From Petaurus breviceps papuanus (taxonomy: Eukaryota > Chordata > Mammalia > Diprotodontia > Petauridae): a stretch of DNA of 64,000 bases. The stretch is from positions 4,175,642 to 4,239,641 of the forward strand of contig JAMXIF010001177.1 of the NCBI GenBank assembly GCA_028583685.1, read 5' to 3'. The position numbers were made by a program, and so were the translations under genes. Below the pieces are notes generated by a model. The model was not told the origin of the DNA and did not search any database. It was given only the letters and a program-made list of their open reading frames with translations. This document shows positions 54,110 through 64,000 of this stretch, in pieces. Every line of letters starts with the position of its first letter. The stretch's first letter is position 1.

Positions 54110-54310
54110 TTACCTTTACAGCACAGAGTAATAGAGTATTGGGTCTGGTACCAGAAACTGGGTTCAAATGCCAGCTCTGCCACTTACAATCTTACTCCAG
54201 GGACCTCTGGAAATAGTCTTACCTCTACACAACACAATTCCCTACCCTCTCTCCACCCCATAAAATGAAGAGGTTGGGCTGGTTTAGATCCTAGTAGCCT
54301 ATGATCTCAT
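54110..54310 (+). mobile_element. MIR/CORE-SINE, sense
   Basis: cacagagtaatagagtattg, ggttcaaatgccagctctgc and the tail gaagaggttgggctggttta. Confidence 0.75.
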
Positions 54311-55109
54311 ATCTGACCAAGCAAATACCCAGATGCACTCTGGGCAGAAGTCTGCAACTCTGCTAATACTCGTTAAGGGCATCTTAGACATCTCAGGAAA
54401 AGGTAGAGGTGAATTAGCCCTCATCTCAGTTACTCCCAGGAGACAATGGGGTCAGAAACTAGTTGCCTTAAACATAGAATTTATTTCATAAAAACAAATA
54501 AGGCTCTGAAAGCTACTCGAAGGTTTCTTTAGTGACATAATGCCATTCACACCTTAGCTCCCACTGCCTTTCTTCACCTGCATCATCAACCACAAAGATT
54601 CTGCTTAAAGGCAGGTGACTGGATTCGCTATATCATTTATTTGGTTCAAGTATTGACATTCTGATCCACCCAGTGCAAAGCAGACACAAGAAATTCATAA
54701 AGGACTTTTCAGATGCTGTTCTTCTTGCAGCCAAGAGAAGAGCAAACAGATGAGCTAATTACTAGTTGTCAATATTTTCTTGGGAACATCACTCTACCTA
54801 GGAAACATGTGAGGTATAAGAATTGATTATGTTGAGAGAAATGAGAACAGTCTGCTTTTGACCCAGACCTTTCAACTACTTTACAATCTAGCTAAAGAAA
54901 GGTATCATCCTATAGTCTGAAGTCTCTTCATTAATCTTTAAAATCTAGAGCCTCCCAGTCTAATCCAAAGAGAACACCAGTGAAACCCCTCTCCAGGCAT
55001 GACATAGGATTCAGGGGTTACTGTGTCCACCAATAGCCTCAGTGGCCACTACTGCTTTAAGTATGGAAGCCCTCGATGAACTGGAAAGACATTTTCAGTT
55101 TGTTCTGTT
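54311..55109. other. Unique sequence, no gene recognised
   Basis: No repeat family or coding domain recognised. Confidence 0.5.
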
Positions 55110-55412
55110 ACGAGAAGAGAGAGGGGAGTGTGAGTGAGGGAGAGAGAGGGAGAAAGGGGGAGGGGGAAGATGGAGGGGAAAAGGGAAGAAGAAGGAGAAG
55201 GTGAAGGGGAGAGGGAGGTGAGGGGAAAAGTAAGGGGAAGGAGAGGGGGAATGGAGGGAGAAGGGGGTAAGGGGGAGGGGAAGGGAAAGGGAAGGGAGGG
55301 AAGGGAAGAGCAGGGGAGGGGAAGGGGAAGAGGAAGGGGAAGGAGAAAGAGAAGGGAGAGAAAGGCAAGGAAGGGGAGAGGAGAGGAAGGGAGGGGAAAG
55401 GAAAGGAAACAG
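55110..55412 (+). repeat. GGGGA/GGAAG purine tract
   Basis: About 300 bp of nearly pure purine with GGGGAAGG-type units. Frames of 86-95 codons are artefacts. Confidence 0.96.
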
Positions 55413-55829
55413 TGTCAGTGAGTTTCCTCTTCCCCTTTACAACTAATTTTCTGTTCCTTTCAGGTCTGTGTAGCTGGCAGCCTGCTTGGGGGTTTCATTA
55501 TTTTACTAATACCATTAATGGGACCCAAAGGTAACATTCCAATACTCTTTCCCTTTTTCCCTTCCCCTTCAGGAACACTCACTTACCCTGCATGAGCAAG
55601 TCAGAAGTCTCATTCAGAGTCTGTAACCAGGAAAAGCAGGGGAAATAACTGCTGGTTTCTAAAAGGAGCAAAGGTAGAATGACACGCGGCCAGACAGGTG
55701 CTGGTCAGGTAGTTGTTCCTTCGTTTTAGAGGGGCAGCAGAATAGTGCAGGGGGAAGAGTTCTGGACTTGGAGCCCAGAGACAAAATCAACTTAAAAGCC
55801 TCAGAATCGACCTTTCCATCCAGCTCAGA
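55413..55829. other. Unique sequence
   Basis: No repeat or gene recognised. Confidence 0.45.
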
Positions 55830-56140
55830 TCTGCTCAGGATCTCCTCTAGGATGTCTCTGACAAGTGGTCATCCTCCTCTGCTTGAGGGCCCCCAGCCAG
55901 AGGGAAGCCATCCACTCATCCCCAGGCCATTTTCCCATTTCACTGGGGATCTCTCCCTGGTCAAGACATTTTTTCCTGACCTTGATTCTAACCTATGCCT
56001 TTGGAACATGCATCCACTACTCTTAGTTCTGCCCTCGAGGGCCACACAGAAGACTGCTCTCCCCTCTACATGACAGTTCTTCAAATACCTAAAGACAACG
56101 GTCATGTAGTTGTCCCCCACCCTCCATCCCATAACTCTTA
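55830..56140 (-). mobile_element. L3/CR1-clade LINE, antisense
   Basis: ctgacaagtggtcatcctcc, tctaacctatgcctttggaa, cttagttctgccctcgaggg, acatgacagttcttcaaata and ggtcatgtagttgtccccca. Confidence 0.8.
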
Positions 56141-56294
56141 CATGAAAACTGGATGTGATAAGAATACTTACACTATATCCCTCATGGGTGGTTGTAAAGA
56201 AAGTTCCTTGTAGGGTTCAAGTTTTAATAGCTTAAAACAAGACTATAATGTAGCTGATATTAAAATACCAATTAGCACAAGAGTGTTTTGCTTC

Positions 56295-56360
56295 ATCAAT
56301 CAAAGTCAAGTCAAAAAGTATTTATTAAACACCTACTATGCACCAGGTTGTGGTCATCAA
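56295..56360 (-). mobile_element. L2 3' terminus, antisense
   Basis: aaaaagtatttattaaacac and ctactatgcaccaggttgt. Confidence 0.68.
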
Positions 56361-56489
56361 AACCATCCTGAATGAGACGAGGATTACCTCATCTTAGAGA
56401 GGTCAAAACAGAAAAGCCAATCAAATTTCCTGGGGTTAAATAACTAATATGGGGCAGAGCTATAGTTAGCACTCACGAGCATCTAATGA

Positions 56490-56745
56490 CTGGAGGGGAC
56501 AGTGCAGTATAACAGATAGTCCAGTGGACACAAAACCAGGAACACCTCGGTTCAAATGCTATCTCTGACACTTACTAGCCTTATAACCCTCGGGAAACTC
56601 ACTCTTCTTGGCATCTTGATTTTCTTGTCTATACAATGACAATAATAATACCTTATGTATCAAACAGAGTTGTTGGGGGACAAATGAGAGAAGGCTTGTA
56701 AAGTGGTCTGCACAATGGAAAGCTAGATGTGAAGTAGTAATGCTA
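56490..56745 (+). mobile_element. MIR/CORE-SINE, sense
   Basis: acagtgcagtataacagata, gttcaaatgctatctctgac, acttactagccttataaccc and acagagttgttgggggacaa. Confidence 0.83.
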
Positions 56746-56811
56746 ATACTTCAGTAATTAATTATACCTTTCCCTCCTTTGGAAGAGGAACAAACAGAAT
56801 GAGTAGTACTG

Positions 56812-56823
56812 GAGGGAGGGAGG

Positions 56824-56872
<49 letters not shown>

Positions 56873-56882
56873 NNNNNNNNNN

Positions 56883-56930
<48 letters not shown>
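56812..56930 (+). repeat. GA dinucleotide microsatellite with gap
   Basis: GGGAG run, then pure GA on both sides of ten Ns. Confidence 0.97.
56873..56882. other. Assembly gap, 10 N
   Basis: Ten Ns inside a GA array, exactly like the gap at 10779-10788. Confidence 0.97.
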
Positions 56931-56933
<3 letters not shown>

Positions 56934-57769
56934 CATTGTTCTTCTAAGGGGAGTTCCCATAACTAATTTTTATCTCCATCTTTACATCCCAGGGGGTGCC
57001 TTGCTCTTCCTTGAAAGAGATTTGAGAGCTGCTAATGTTCTGCTAAACACACTAATTATTCATTGCCCAGAACAACTTCCTGAGGAGGAGAAAAAAAGAA
57101 TCTAGTCTGAGAAAGGAATTGCTAATGCTAAAAAGAGAAAGCAGGATGTATGTCCAAGATATTGATTTGGCCCTGAGAATTCTGAATGCAAACTAATGAA
57201 CTAAAGGGTGAAATAACAGGCGATGCAAAATAAAATATATACTTAATGATATCTTCGGACTTGAAAAGGGGACACTTGGCAGCAAAATCAGTGTGGAGAA
57301 ATGAATGCTGAATGGTCCCAGAAGATAATATATGAAATGAGCCCTACTGAGTGATCCTTGAGACAGGAAAGAATACTGATGACATGAAATGAACAGCACA
57401 GGTAAATTGTTCCCCTCAAATTTATGCATAGCAGAGGATGAAATTCAATTTCTATGGCAATATTTCGGGAAAATTATAGTACGCTAATGTAGGCATATTT
57501 TTTTCTTTTGTTATTCCTTCTACTCTTTTCTTTCCCCTAGGCTCTCTTAAAATAATTTTTTTTTACCTGCCCACCTCCTCTTCCCTCTCCCTCCCCCTGC
57601 CCATTTTGTTACTCTTACTTACATAGTAGACCCCTTCCCCCTCTCCTTCCTAATTACTTTTTCCTCTTTTCCATGCTTTGGAACAAAACAGTCTAGGAAC
57701 ACAACAAACCAGTGTGTCAAAGATCAAGACAGGATTTTTCACTGAACACAGCAGATCTGTGAGCAGAAA
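56931..57769. other. Unique sequence; pyrimidine-leaning patch
   Basis: No gene recognised. The interval 57490-57670 is C/T-rich but mixed. Confidence 0.45.
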
Positions 57770-58090
57770 GCAAATCTTATCTATACGTTAGGTCTTCTTG
57801 TGGTGGCAAAGAGCTGGAAACTAAGGAGAGTAAGGTGCATCAGTTGGGGAAGTGTTGCACAAGTTGAGCATAAGAATGTGATGGGATACTCCTGTGATGT
57901 AAGAGATGATGAAGGGAATGATTTCAGAGAAACCTGGGAAGACTTGTATGAACTGATGCAGTAAGGTAAGCAAAAACAGGAGAGCAATTTAATAATAACA
58001 TTAATGTAAAGACAAGCAACTTTGAAATTCTTATGAACTCTAGCCAACACAATGACTGACCATTCCAGAAGACTCATTATGAATGTACAT
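57770..58090 (+). mobile_element. L1 3' UTR piece, sense
   Basis: ggtggcaaagagctggaaac, aatgtgatgggatactcctg, tttcagagaaacctgggaag and gaactctagccaacacaatg. Confidence 0.82.
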
Positions 58091-58139
58091 ACTATTTCCT
58101 ATTTATCCCATACATAGTTCGTATATATTTGGCTGCTTG

Positions 58140-58258
58140 TTGATTATTCCATTAGAATGTAAGCTCTTTGAGGGTAGGGACTGTCTTTCACCTCTTTTTG
58201 TATCCCAGCACAGTGTCTAGCACATGGTAGGTGCTCAATAAATGTTTATAGAAAATTA
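58140..58258 (+). mobile_element. L2 3' terminus, sense
   Basis: ttagaatgtaagctctttga, gtatcccagcacagtgtcta, gcacatggtaggtgctcaat and aaatgtttata. Confidence 0.87.
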
Positions 58259-59060
58259 GGCTTAAAGTCTCTTCCTAGAGGCTTACCTTGGAAATTCATT
58301 GTCATTCCAAAGGCAATTACCTACAAGTGAAAATGATAAAGGTCATGGTGGAGCCAAGATGGCAGAGTAAAAACACCAACTTGGTTTGAGCTCTGGCTCC
58401 AATCACTTCTAATACCTGTAAAATAATGACTTCAAACAAATTTTAGAGCTACAGAACCCACAAAGTGACAGAGAGAAACAAATCTCCTGCTGAAGACAGC
58501 CTGGCCGACTGACAGGAAGGGTCTATTGCACCAGCCTGGGAGCCACGCAGAGTCCCATGGGAGCCACACACTCCCAGCCCTGGGGTGGCCCAGACCAGCC
58601 AGAGCAGACTTCAGGAGAGTGAATCACCAGCAGCTGTGGCAGTTTCCAGACTTCTCAACCCAAAAATGCCAAAGAGAAAGTAAAAGGTCAGTAGGGAACT
58701 CTATTGGAATGGGGTGAAGGAAGAGCATGGTCTGGCCCCTGCCCCCAGGGGGAGAAGTGACTGAGCTGAAGCATGGCTGCCTCCAGAGCTCCTGTCCTGC
58801 AGATTATAGGGGGACCAAGGGACCATTAAGAGGGTAATCACTCTTGCTTTGACCTGCTTGGATCTGGATCGTGGTCTTAGATGGTGGTCTTGGGGTATGT
58901 GGTCAGTGTGCTAGAGCTTGTGGGGGCTATAGAGAGAGTGCCCTCTTAACAGCTACGGCAGCTGCGAAAACCCCAGCGATTTGGGACAAAGTTCTCTCCA
59001 CTCTGAAAGCAGAGTTCTACCGTGGCAAAGAGCTCAAAAGTCAAGTAAATGGCTGGCAAG

Positions 59061-60316
59061 ATGAGCAAGCAGAGGAAGCGCAATCAGACCATAGAATCCT
59101 TTTTTGGGGACAAAAAGGATCCAAGCATGGAACAGGAGAAAAATCAGAACTCCTGCATCAAAAGCTTCCAAGAAAAATATGAATTGGGTACAGGCCATGG
59201 AGGAGCTCAAGAAGCATTTTGAAAATCAAGTAAGAGAAGTAGAGGAAAAATTGGTAAGAGAAATGATAATGATGCAAGAAAATCATGAAAAGCAAGTCAA
59301 CATCCTGCTAAAGGAGACCCAAAAAAATACTGAAGAAAATAACACCTTAAAAAATAGACTAACTTGGGGCAGCTAGGTGGTACAGTGAATAGAGCACCAG
59401 CCCTGGAGTCAGGAGTACCTGAGTTCAAATCCGGCCTCACACACTTAACACCAAAACTAGCCATGTGACCTTGCGCAAGTCACATAACCCCAACTGCCTC
59501 CAAAAAGCAAAAAAAAAAAAAAAAAGACTAACTCAAATGGCAAAAGAAGCCCAAAAAATCAATGAGGAGAAGAATGCCTTAAAAAGCTGAATTTACCAAA
59601 TAGAAAAGGAATTCCAAAAACTGACTGAAGAGAATAATTCCTTCAAAATTAGATTGGAGCAAATGGAAGCTAATGACTTCATGAGAAATCAAGATACTAT
59701 AAAACAGATTCAAACAAATGAAAAAATAGAAGGCAATGTGAAATATGTCATTGGAAAAACCACTGTCCTAGAAAATAGATCCAGTAGAGACAATTTAAAA
59801 ATTATTGGACTACCTGGAAGCCATGATCAAAAAAAGAGCCTAAACACCATCTTTCAAGAAATGATCAAGCAAAATTGCCCTGATATTCTAGAACCAGAGG
59901 GCAAAATAGAAATTAAAAGAATTCACCCATCACCTCTTGAAAAAGATCCCAAAAAGAAAACTTCTAGGAATATTATAGCTAAATTCCAGAGATCCCAGGT
60001 CAAGGAGGAAATACTGCAAGCAGTGAGGAACAAACAATTTTAGTATTGTGGAAATACAATCAGAATAACTCAAGACCTAGCAGCTTCTACATTAAGGGAT
60101 CGAAAGGCTTGGAATGTGATATTCCGGAGGTCAAAGGAGCTAGGATTAAAACCAAGAATCACCTACCCAGCAAAACTGAGTATAATGCTTCAGGGGAAAA
60201 CAGAGGATTTTCAAGCATTCTTGATGAAAAAACCAGAGCTGAACAGAAAATTTGACTTTCAAAAATACAAGAAGCAAGAGAAGCATGAGAAGGTAAACAG
60301 GAAAAAGAAATCATAA
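59061..60316 (+). pseudogene. L1-type ORF1 relic of the HAL1-like element
   Basis: ORF1 of L1-type elements encodes an RNA-binding chaperone that coats the transcript. The likely start is the ATG at 59061 (MSKQRKRNQTIESFFGDKK). After a frameshift before about 59200 the next frame shows a coiled-coil-like stretch (MEELKKHFENQVREVEEKL; lysine, glutamate and asparagine rich) interrupted by a SINE at 59365-59524. Downstream come the RRM-like part (SSRDNLKIIGLPG near 59782-59820; RNIIAKFQRSQVKEEIL near 59967-60017) and the C-terminal domain (RITYPAKLS near 60158). Breaks: the frameshift, the SINE, a TGA at 59588-59590 and a TAG at 60041-60043; the frame then stays open to a TAA at 60314-60316. Because SINE plus duplication is 169 bp, removing it restores one phase on both sides. 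Confidence 0.85.
59365..59524 (+). mobile_element. A-tailed tRNA-derived SINE nested in HAL1 ORF1
   Basis: Head ggggcagctaggtggtacag, gttcaaatccggcctcacac, gccatgtgaccttgcgcaag and 3' end gcctccaaaaagc with an A-run. The exact duplication agactaact is at 59356-59364 and 59525-59533. Confidence 0.94.
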
Positions 60317-61108
60317 GGAAATTATTAAAGTTGAACTATTTACATTCCTACATGGAAAAACGATAGTTGTAACTCATGAGATTTTTCTCAGTATGAGGAT
60401 AGTTGAAGGGAATATATATGTATACAAACATATATATGTATGTATAGGAGGGTATATGTGTGTATAAATATATATGTGAGTGTGTGCATATATGTGTACA
60501 TGTATATATAGACAGAGGGCACAGGATCAGTTGAATAGGAAGAGATGATATCTAACAAATAAAATTAAGAGGTGAAAGAGGAATATATTGGGAGAAGGAG
60601 AAAGGAAGAGATAGATTAGGGTAAATTATCTCATATAAAAGAGGCAAGAGAAAACTTACAATGGAGGGGAAGAGATGGAAGGTGAAAGGGAGTGGGTCAA
60701 CCTTACTCTCATTGAATTTGGCTTAAGGAGGGAATAACATACACATTCAATTGGGCATCTTACCCTACAGGGGTAGGGGGGAAGAGGATAAGAGAGGGGA
60801 TGACAGAAGGGAGGACAGATTGGTGGAGAGGGTAGTTAGAAGCAAACACTTTCGAAAAGGGACATGGTCAAAGGAGAAAATAGAACAAGAGGGGGGCAGG
60901 ATAGGATGGAGGGAAATATAGTTAGTCTTTCACAGTATAACAACTATGGAAATGTTTCACGTAACTATACATGTACAACCTATATTGAATTGTTTATCTT
61001 CCCAGTGAGGGTAGGTGAGAAGAGAAAAAGGAAAAGAATCTGGAGCTCAAAGTTTTAAAAACAAATGTTAAAAATTTTTTTTTAATAAATGAGCAATCTC
61101 TCCCAAAA

Positions 61109-61744
61109 AAATGACAAAGGTCTTATGGATGGTATAAAGTGGGAAAGAAAAAGAAAAACCTATACTTGGTGGGGAAGGAAGGAAAATGCACATTGATGCT
61201 GGTTTGTGGGATGCTCTGATTCCTGAGAAATCTGCAAAGGTGGTGTACAGATTAGATTACTAGCAAGCTGATTCAAAGATTTATAGTATACAGACTAGAT
61301 AATCAGGATCAATGTGCTCATATCAGAGAGTCACAGGATAATATCTATAAAAGGGAAATTTAAATGGAAAGTGAGTATAGCCTAGAGGAACATACTGGAA
61401 AAGCCTGACAGACAGACCTAGTAACAGACAAAATGACATCACCATTATAAATAATTTTTTTTAAAGAAATGAAATTCTTGGTTTTCTGAACACACTGACT
61501 GTGAGCAAAAGGTTGATGGTAGGGGGTCAACATTTTGTCAGAAAGAAGGGCTGTAACTGAACAGACTGGCATAAGCAAAGGATGGTATGAAAAAATATGA
61601 TGTGTTAAGGTTTGGAAATGGGAGGAAGCAAATCAACAAGCTAAGATGGGAGTAGGAAAAGGACCACAGGGTGGAGAAATTGACAAACCAATGAAAATCA
61701 AGTTAAATTCACCTATGTCTATAGAGGCTTCCTGTGTGAAAGGC
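61109..61744. other. Unique sequence, no gene recognised
   Basis: No repeat family or coding domain recognised beyond the HAL1 target duplication. Confidence 0.45.
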
Positions 61745-62640
61745 AATACAACTCAACAAGATTCTATTAAACACCCACTTGTGCTAGATACTGGGGTTAT
61801 AACAATCCCTGCTCTCAAGGAACTTACATTTTACAATAGGAGAGATGTCACAAAATGTGATTAATACCCAAGGAAACTGAAAGTAATTGCTTTAGGAGGA
61901 TCCAACAGAAAGAGATCACTTAAAACTGGGATAGCCAAGGAAAGTTGTACAGAGGAGGTGAGATTCAAGCTTGGTGATGAATACTGAATGCAATATGGAT
62001 AAACAAAGGGAAGAAGGAGACATGTCCCATGTGGATGGTATGACATGAAGGAAAGTAAAGATGCAAGGGAAGGGAACAGGCATTTATTAAGCATTTAGTA
62101 TACACTAGGCATGTACTAAGCACTTTACAAATATCTCATTTGATCCTCAAAACAACCCTAGAAAATAGATGCTTTTATCACCATTTTACAATTGAGGAAA
62201 CCAAGTCAGACAGAGGTTAAGTGACTTCCCCAGTCACAGAGCTAATAAGTGTCTGAGGCTCAATTAGAACTCAGGTCTTCCTGACTCTAGTCCCATTGCT
62301 CTAGCCACTGTACCACCTAGCTGCCTAGCTGCTATGCAAAAGCATGGAGGTAGGAAGCTAAAGTCATGTTTAAGGGAGAATGTGGATACAGCGGTGAGTT
62401 CTTGTGAGACAACTAGTAGGTCAGTCTGGAAATGAAGATTAAAGTAAGATTATGACAACTCCTGAATGCCAAGTTAAGGCATCTGGAGTTATTCCTGCAA
62501 GGAGTGGGGAACCACTGAAGGTTGCTAAGCAAGGTGAGATGATCGAAGTAATGAAGTCCGTGATGAAACATTTTCAGAGTTTTCAGAGGAAATAAGGAAC
62601 CATTCTGAGAAGAAAAAAGCAGGGAATCAAAATGGAGCTT
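61745..62640 (-). mobile_element. L2-clade LINE 3' region, antisense, split by a MIR
   Basis: The 61745-62060 part: aacaatccctgctctcaagg, aacttacattttacaatagg, gtacagaggaggtgagattc. The 62336-62640 part resumes: atgcaaaagcatggaggtag, ttattcctgcaaggagtggg, ggaaccactgaaggttgcta. The order is collinear. Confidence 0.75.
62065..62335 (-). mobile_element. MIR/CORE-SINE, antisense, nested in L2
   Basis: acaggcatttattaagcatt, tttgatcctcaaaacaaccc, cattttacaattgaggaaac, gaactcaggtcttcctgact and the head cactgtaccacctagctgcc. Confidence 0.88.
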
Positions 62641-62819
62641 CAATGGAAAATGGAAAAATGTGAAGGTGGTGGAAGTGTAGCCTGCGAGGGTTTTGTTCAG
62701 AGAAAGAAAGCTTCAAGACAGGGACCATGCAGGGCTCGTTATCCCAGGGCCACATGCAAATAAGCATCTAATGAATCCTTGTTCATCCACTGAGCAAATA
62801 TTTAGGGGCCATACACACT
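62641..62819. other. Short unique stretch
   Basis: Nothing recognised. Confidence 0.4.
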
Positions 62820-63005
62820 GCACAAAATATGATTTCTGGAGTCAAAGATCTGGATTCAAATCTCATTTCTGCCACTTAGAGCTTGTGTGACCTTGGCAAA
62901 GTCAATTTGCCTCTCTAAGCCTCTGTTTCCTCATCTACAAAATGAAGAAACTGGGCTATACTTCTCTACCATGCCTTACAGTTCTAAGTCTATGATTCCA
63001 TGATC
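62820..63005 (+). mobile_element. MIR/CORE-SINE, sense
   Basis: gagcttgtgtgaccttggca, gcctctgtttcctcatctac and the tail acagttctaagtctatgatt. Confidence 0.85.
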
Positions 63006-63059
63006 TTTGGTACAACACAGAGTACAAAGGGTAAGAAGAGAATGCTGTTGCTGCCACAA

Positions 63060-63290
63060 ATGGTGCAGAAAAGGAGGAAAAAGAAAAGGAGGAGGAGAAA
63101 AGAAAAAAAGGAGGAAGAGCAGAGGGGGAAGAGAAGAAGGAAGAGGAGGAGAGGGAGCAAAAAGGAAGAGGAAGAAAAGGGGAAGAGGAAGAAGAGAAGG
63201 GGAAAGGAGAATGAAGAGAAGGAAAGGAAGGAGGAGGAAGAAGAGAAGGAAGAAGAGAAGGAGGAGGGGAGAATAAAGAAGGAAAAACAG
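63060..63290 (+). repeat. GGAAGA purine tract
   Basis: About 230 bp of nearly pure purine (GGA, GAA and AGG units). The long frames in several phases, including 118 and 164 codons, are artefacts. Confidence 0.96.
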
Positions 63291-63312
63291 GCTTGGAGGA
63301 CAGCAACTTTTT

Positions 63313-63469
63313 TTTTTTGCCTTTTGGAGGGGGGAAGGAAGGGCAATTGGGGTTAAGTGACTCGCCCAAGGTCACACAGCTATTAAGTGTTAAATGTCTG
63401 AGGCCACATTTGAACTCAGGTCCTGACTCCAGAGCCAGTACTCTATTCACTGCACCACCTAGCCGCCAA
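63313..63469 (-). mobile_element. A-tailed tRNA-derived SINE, antisense
   Basis: T-rich tail, ccttttggaggggggaagga, ggcaattggggttaagtgac, gaactcaggtcctgactcca and the head gcaccacctagccgcc. The duplication is acagcaacttttt (63300-63312) and acagtaacttttt (63470-63482). Confidence 0.93.
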
Positions 63470-63482
63470 ACAGTAACTTTTT

Positions 63483-64000
63483 AAAAAATCAATCAGGACG
63501 ATAGCAGGCTAGGGATTTTGGGGATAAAATGTTGCATACATTGTTAGATTCAGTCAATTATATCCATTGTTTTTGTAAATGGCTTTTCTTTGTTACAAGG
63601 GAGGGTTCAACAGGGGTGAGGTCTTCATGACATATTCAGAAATGACTGACGGAAAAACAAGAGACATCAATAAAACATTTTTTTAAAAAAACAAACTTGT
63701 TCACAGGTTCTCGGCAATAGCTAAATATCACAGAGACATGCCAGGTTTTTCATACTGCTCAGCCACAAACACATAATGGAAAGAAGGCACCAGCATCCGT
63801 GGCCAAGCTCACTGTCTCGCAGCTAACAGTGCCCATGTGACGTGAGAGGAATGCATCTGCCCTAAAGACTCTTTAATCAATGGCATAGCTGAGACGCTCC
63901 CATCTGTGAACCAAATCCTCTCTTTACTAGAAGAAACTGATGACAATCCTGGGGGAGAATTGATAGCAGATGAGAAGCAGACACCCAGATTGTGACTTCT
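63483..64000. other. Unique sequence to the window edge
   Basis: No repeat or gene recognised. The last 200 bases carry a few CpGs (catccgtggcc, tctcgcagc, tgacgtgag). Confidence 0.45.

Larger units (their letters stand above)
58345..61108 (+). mobile_element. HAL1-like (half-L1) element, full length, sense
   Basis: Begins at the 5' motif atggtggagccaagatggca typical of marsupial L1-type 5' ends and ends in an AAATGTTAAAAATT-type 3' end similar to L1 copies here. The target duplication is aaatgataaaggtc (58331-58344) and aaatgacaaaggtc (61109-61122), with one difference. It holds a 5' UTR of about 700 bp, one ORF1 relic, and a 3' UTR with a TA/TG patch (about 60410-60510) and purine-rich stretches. 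There is no reverse-transcriptase ORF, which is the defining trait of HAL1. Excluding a nested SINE it is about 2.6 kb. Confidence 0.82.

Noticed and set aside
63000-63450. Open frames of 118 and 164 codons on both strands
   Set aside because: They cross a purine tract and an A-tailed SINE; composition is K/E/R/G- or S/F/P-only, as expected of a simple repeat.
1-64000. Retroviral, Polinton or other capsid-bearing element with coding regions
   Set aside because: No protease, reverse transcriptase of LTR type, integrase, capsid or envelope signature was recognised; only one LTR-like fossil was kept.

Overview
The window reads as marsupial nuclear DNA from an intergenic or long-intron region. 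The evidence is the repeat mix: tRNA-derived SINEs of the MAR1 type with an RTE/BovB-like 3' tail, a second tRNA-like SINE family with an A-rich tail, abundant MIR/CORE-SINEs, L2 and L3/CR1 fossils, marsupial-type L1 3' ends, an RTE/BovB 3' end and a HAL1-like (half-L1) element. The order or species cannot be fixed from sequence alone, and repeat family names are given from memory of the families without a database search.

No host protein-coding gene could be recognised on either strand, and no rRNA, tRNA gene, snRNA or CRISPR array. The longer open frames lie in purine/pyrimidine tracts, microsatellites or SINEs, or have no recognisable similarity. The best unexplained coding-like stretch is a minus-strand open frame at about 42,914-43,122.

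Layout. 0-10 kb: a purine microsatellite, an L2 piece, a long antisense L3/CR1 carcass (955-2510) carrying two L2 pieces, two different RTE-clade LINE C-termini (3.2-3.6 kb and 3.97-4.2 kb), SINEs, and an antisense L2. 10-20 kb: microsatellites with an assembly gap, stacked MIR and MAR1 copies, a 186-bp hAT-type MITE with an 8-bp target duplication, and a head-to-tail dimeric SINE inserted as one unit into a second hAT copy. 20-35 kb: an L1 3' end, many MIR/L2 pieces, an antisense L2 of about 0.95 kb carrying two SINEs, and purine tracts. 35-58 kb: the least repetitive part (long unique stretches at 35-38.5, 40.5-44.1 and 47.5-49.5 kb), a probable solo LTR inside a MIR, a conserved-looking inverted-repeat element at 50.5 kb and a second gap in a GA microsatellite. 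58.3-61.1 kb: a full-length HAL1-like element with matching target duplications, an ORF1 relic and a nested SINE. 61-64 kb: an antisense L2 interrupted by a MIR, a purine tract and a SINE.

The elements relate by mobilisation class. MAR1 copies share their tail with the RTE/BovB end at 4.0-4.2 kb. The A-tailed SINEs and HAL1 have the hallmarks of L1 mobilisation. MIR belongs with L2. Nested insertions give a partial order: L3/CR1, then L2 and MIR, then MAR1, then the A-tailed SINEs.
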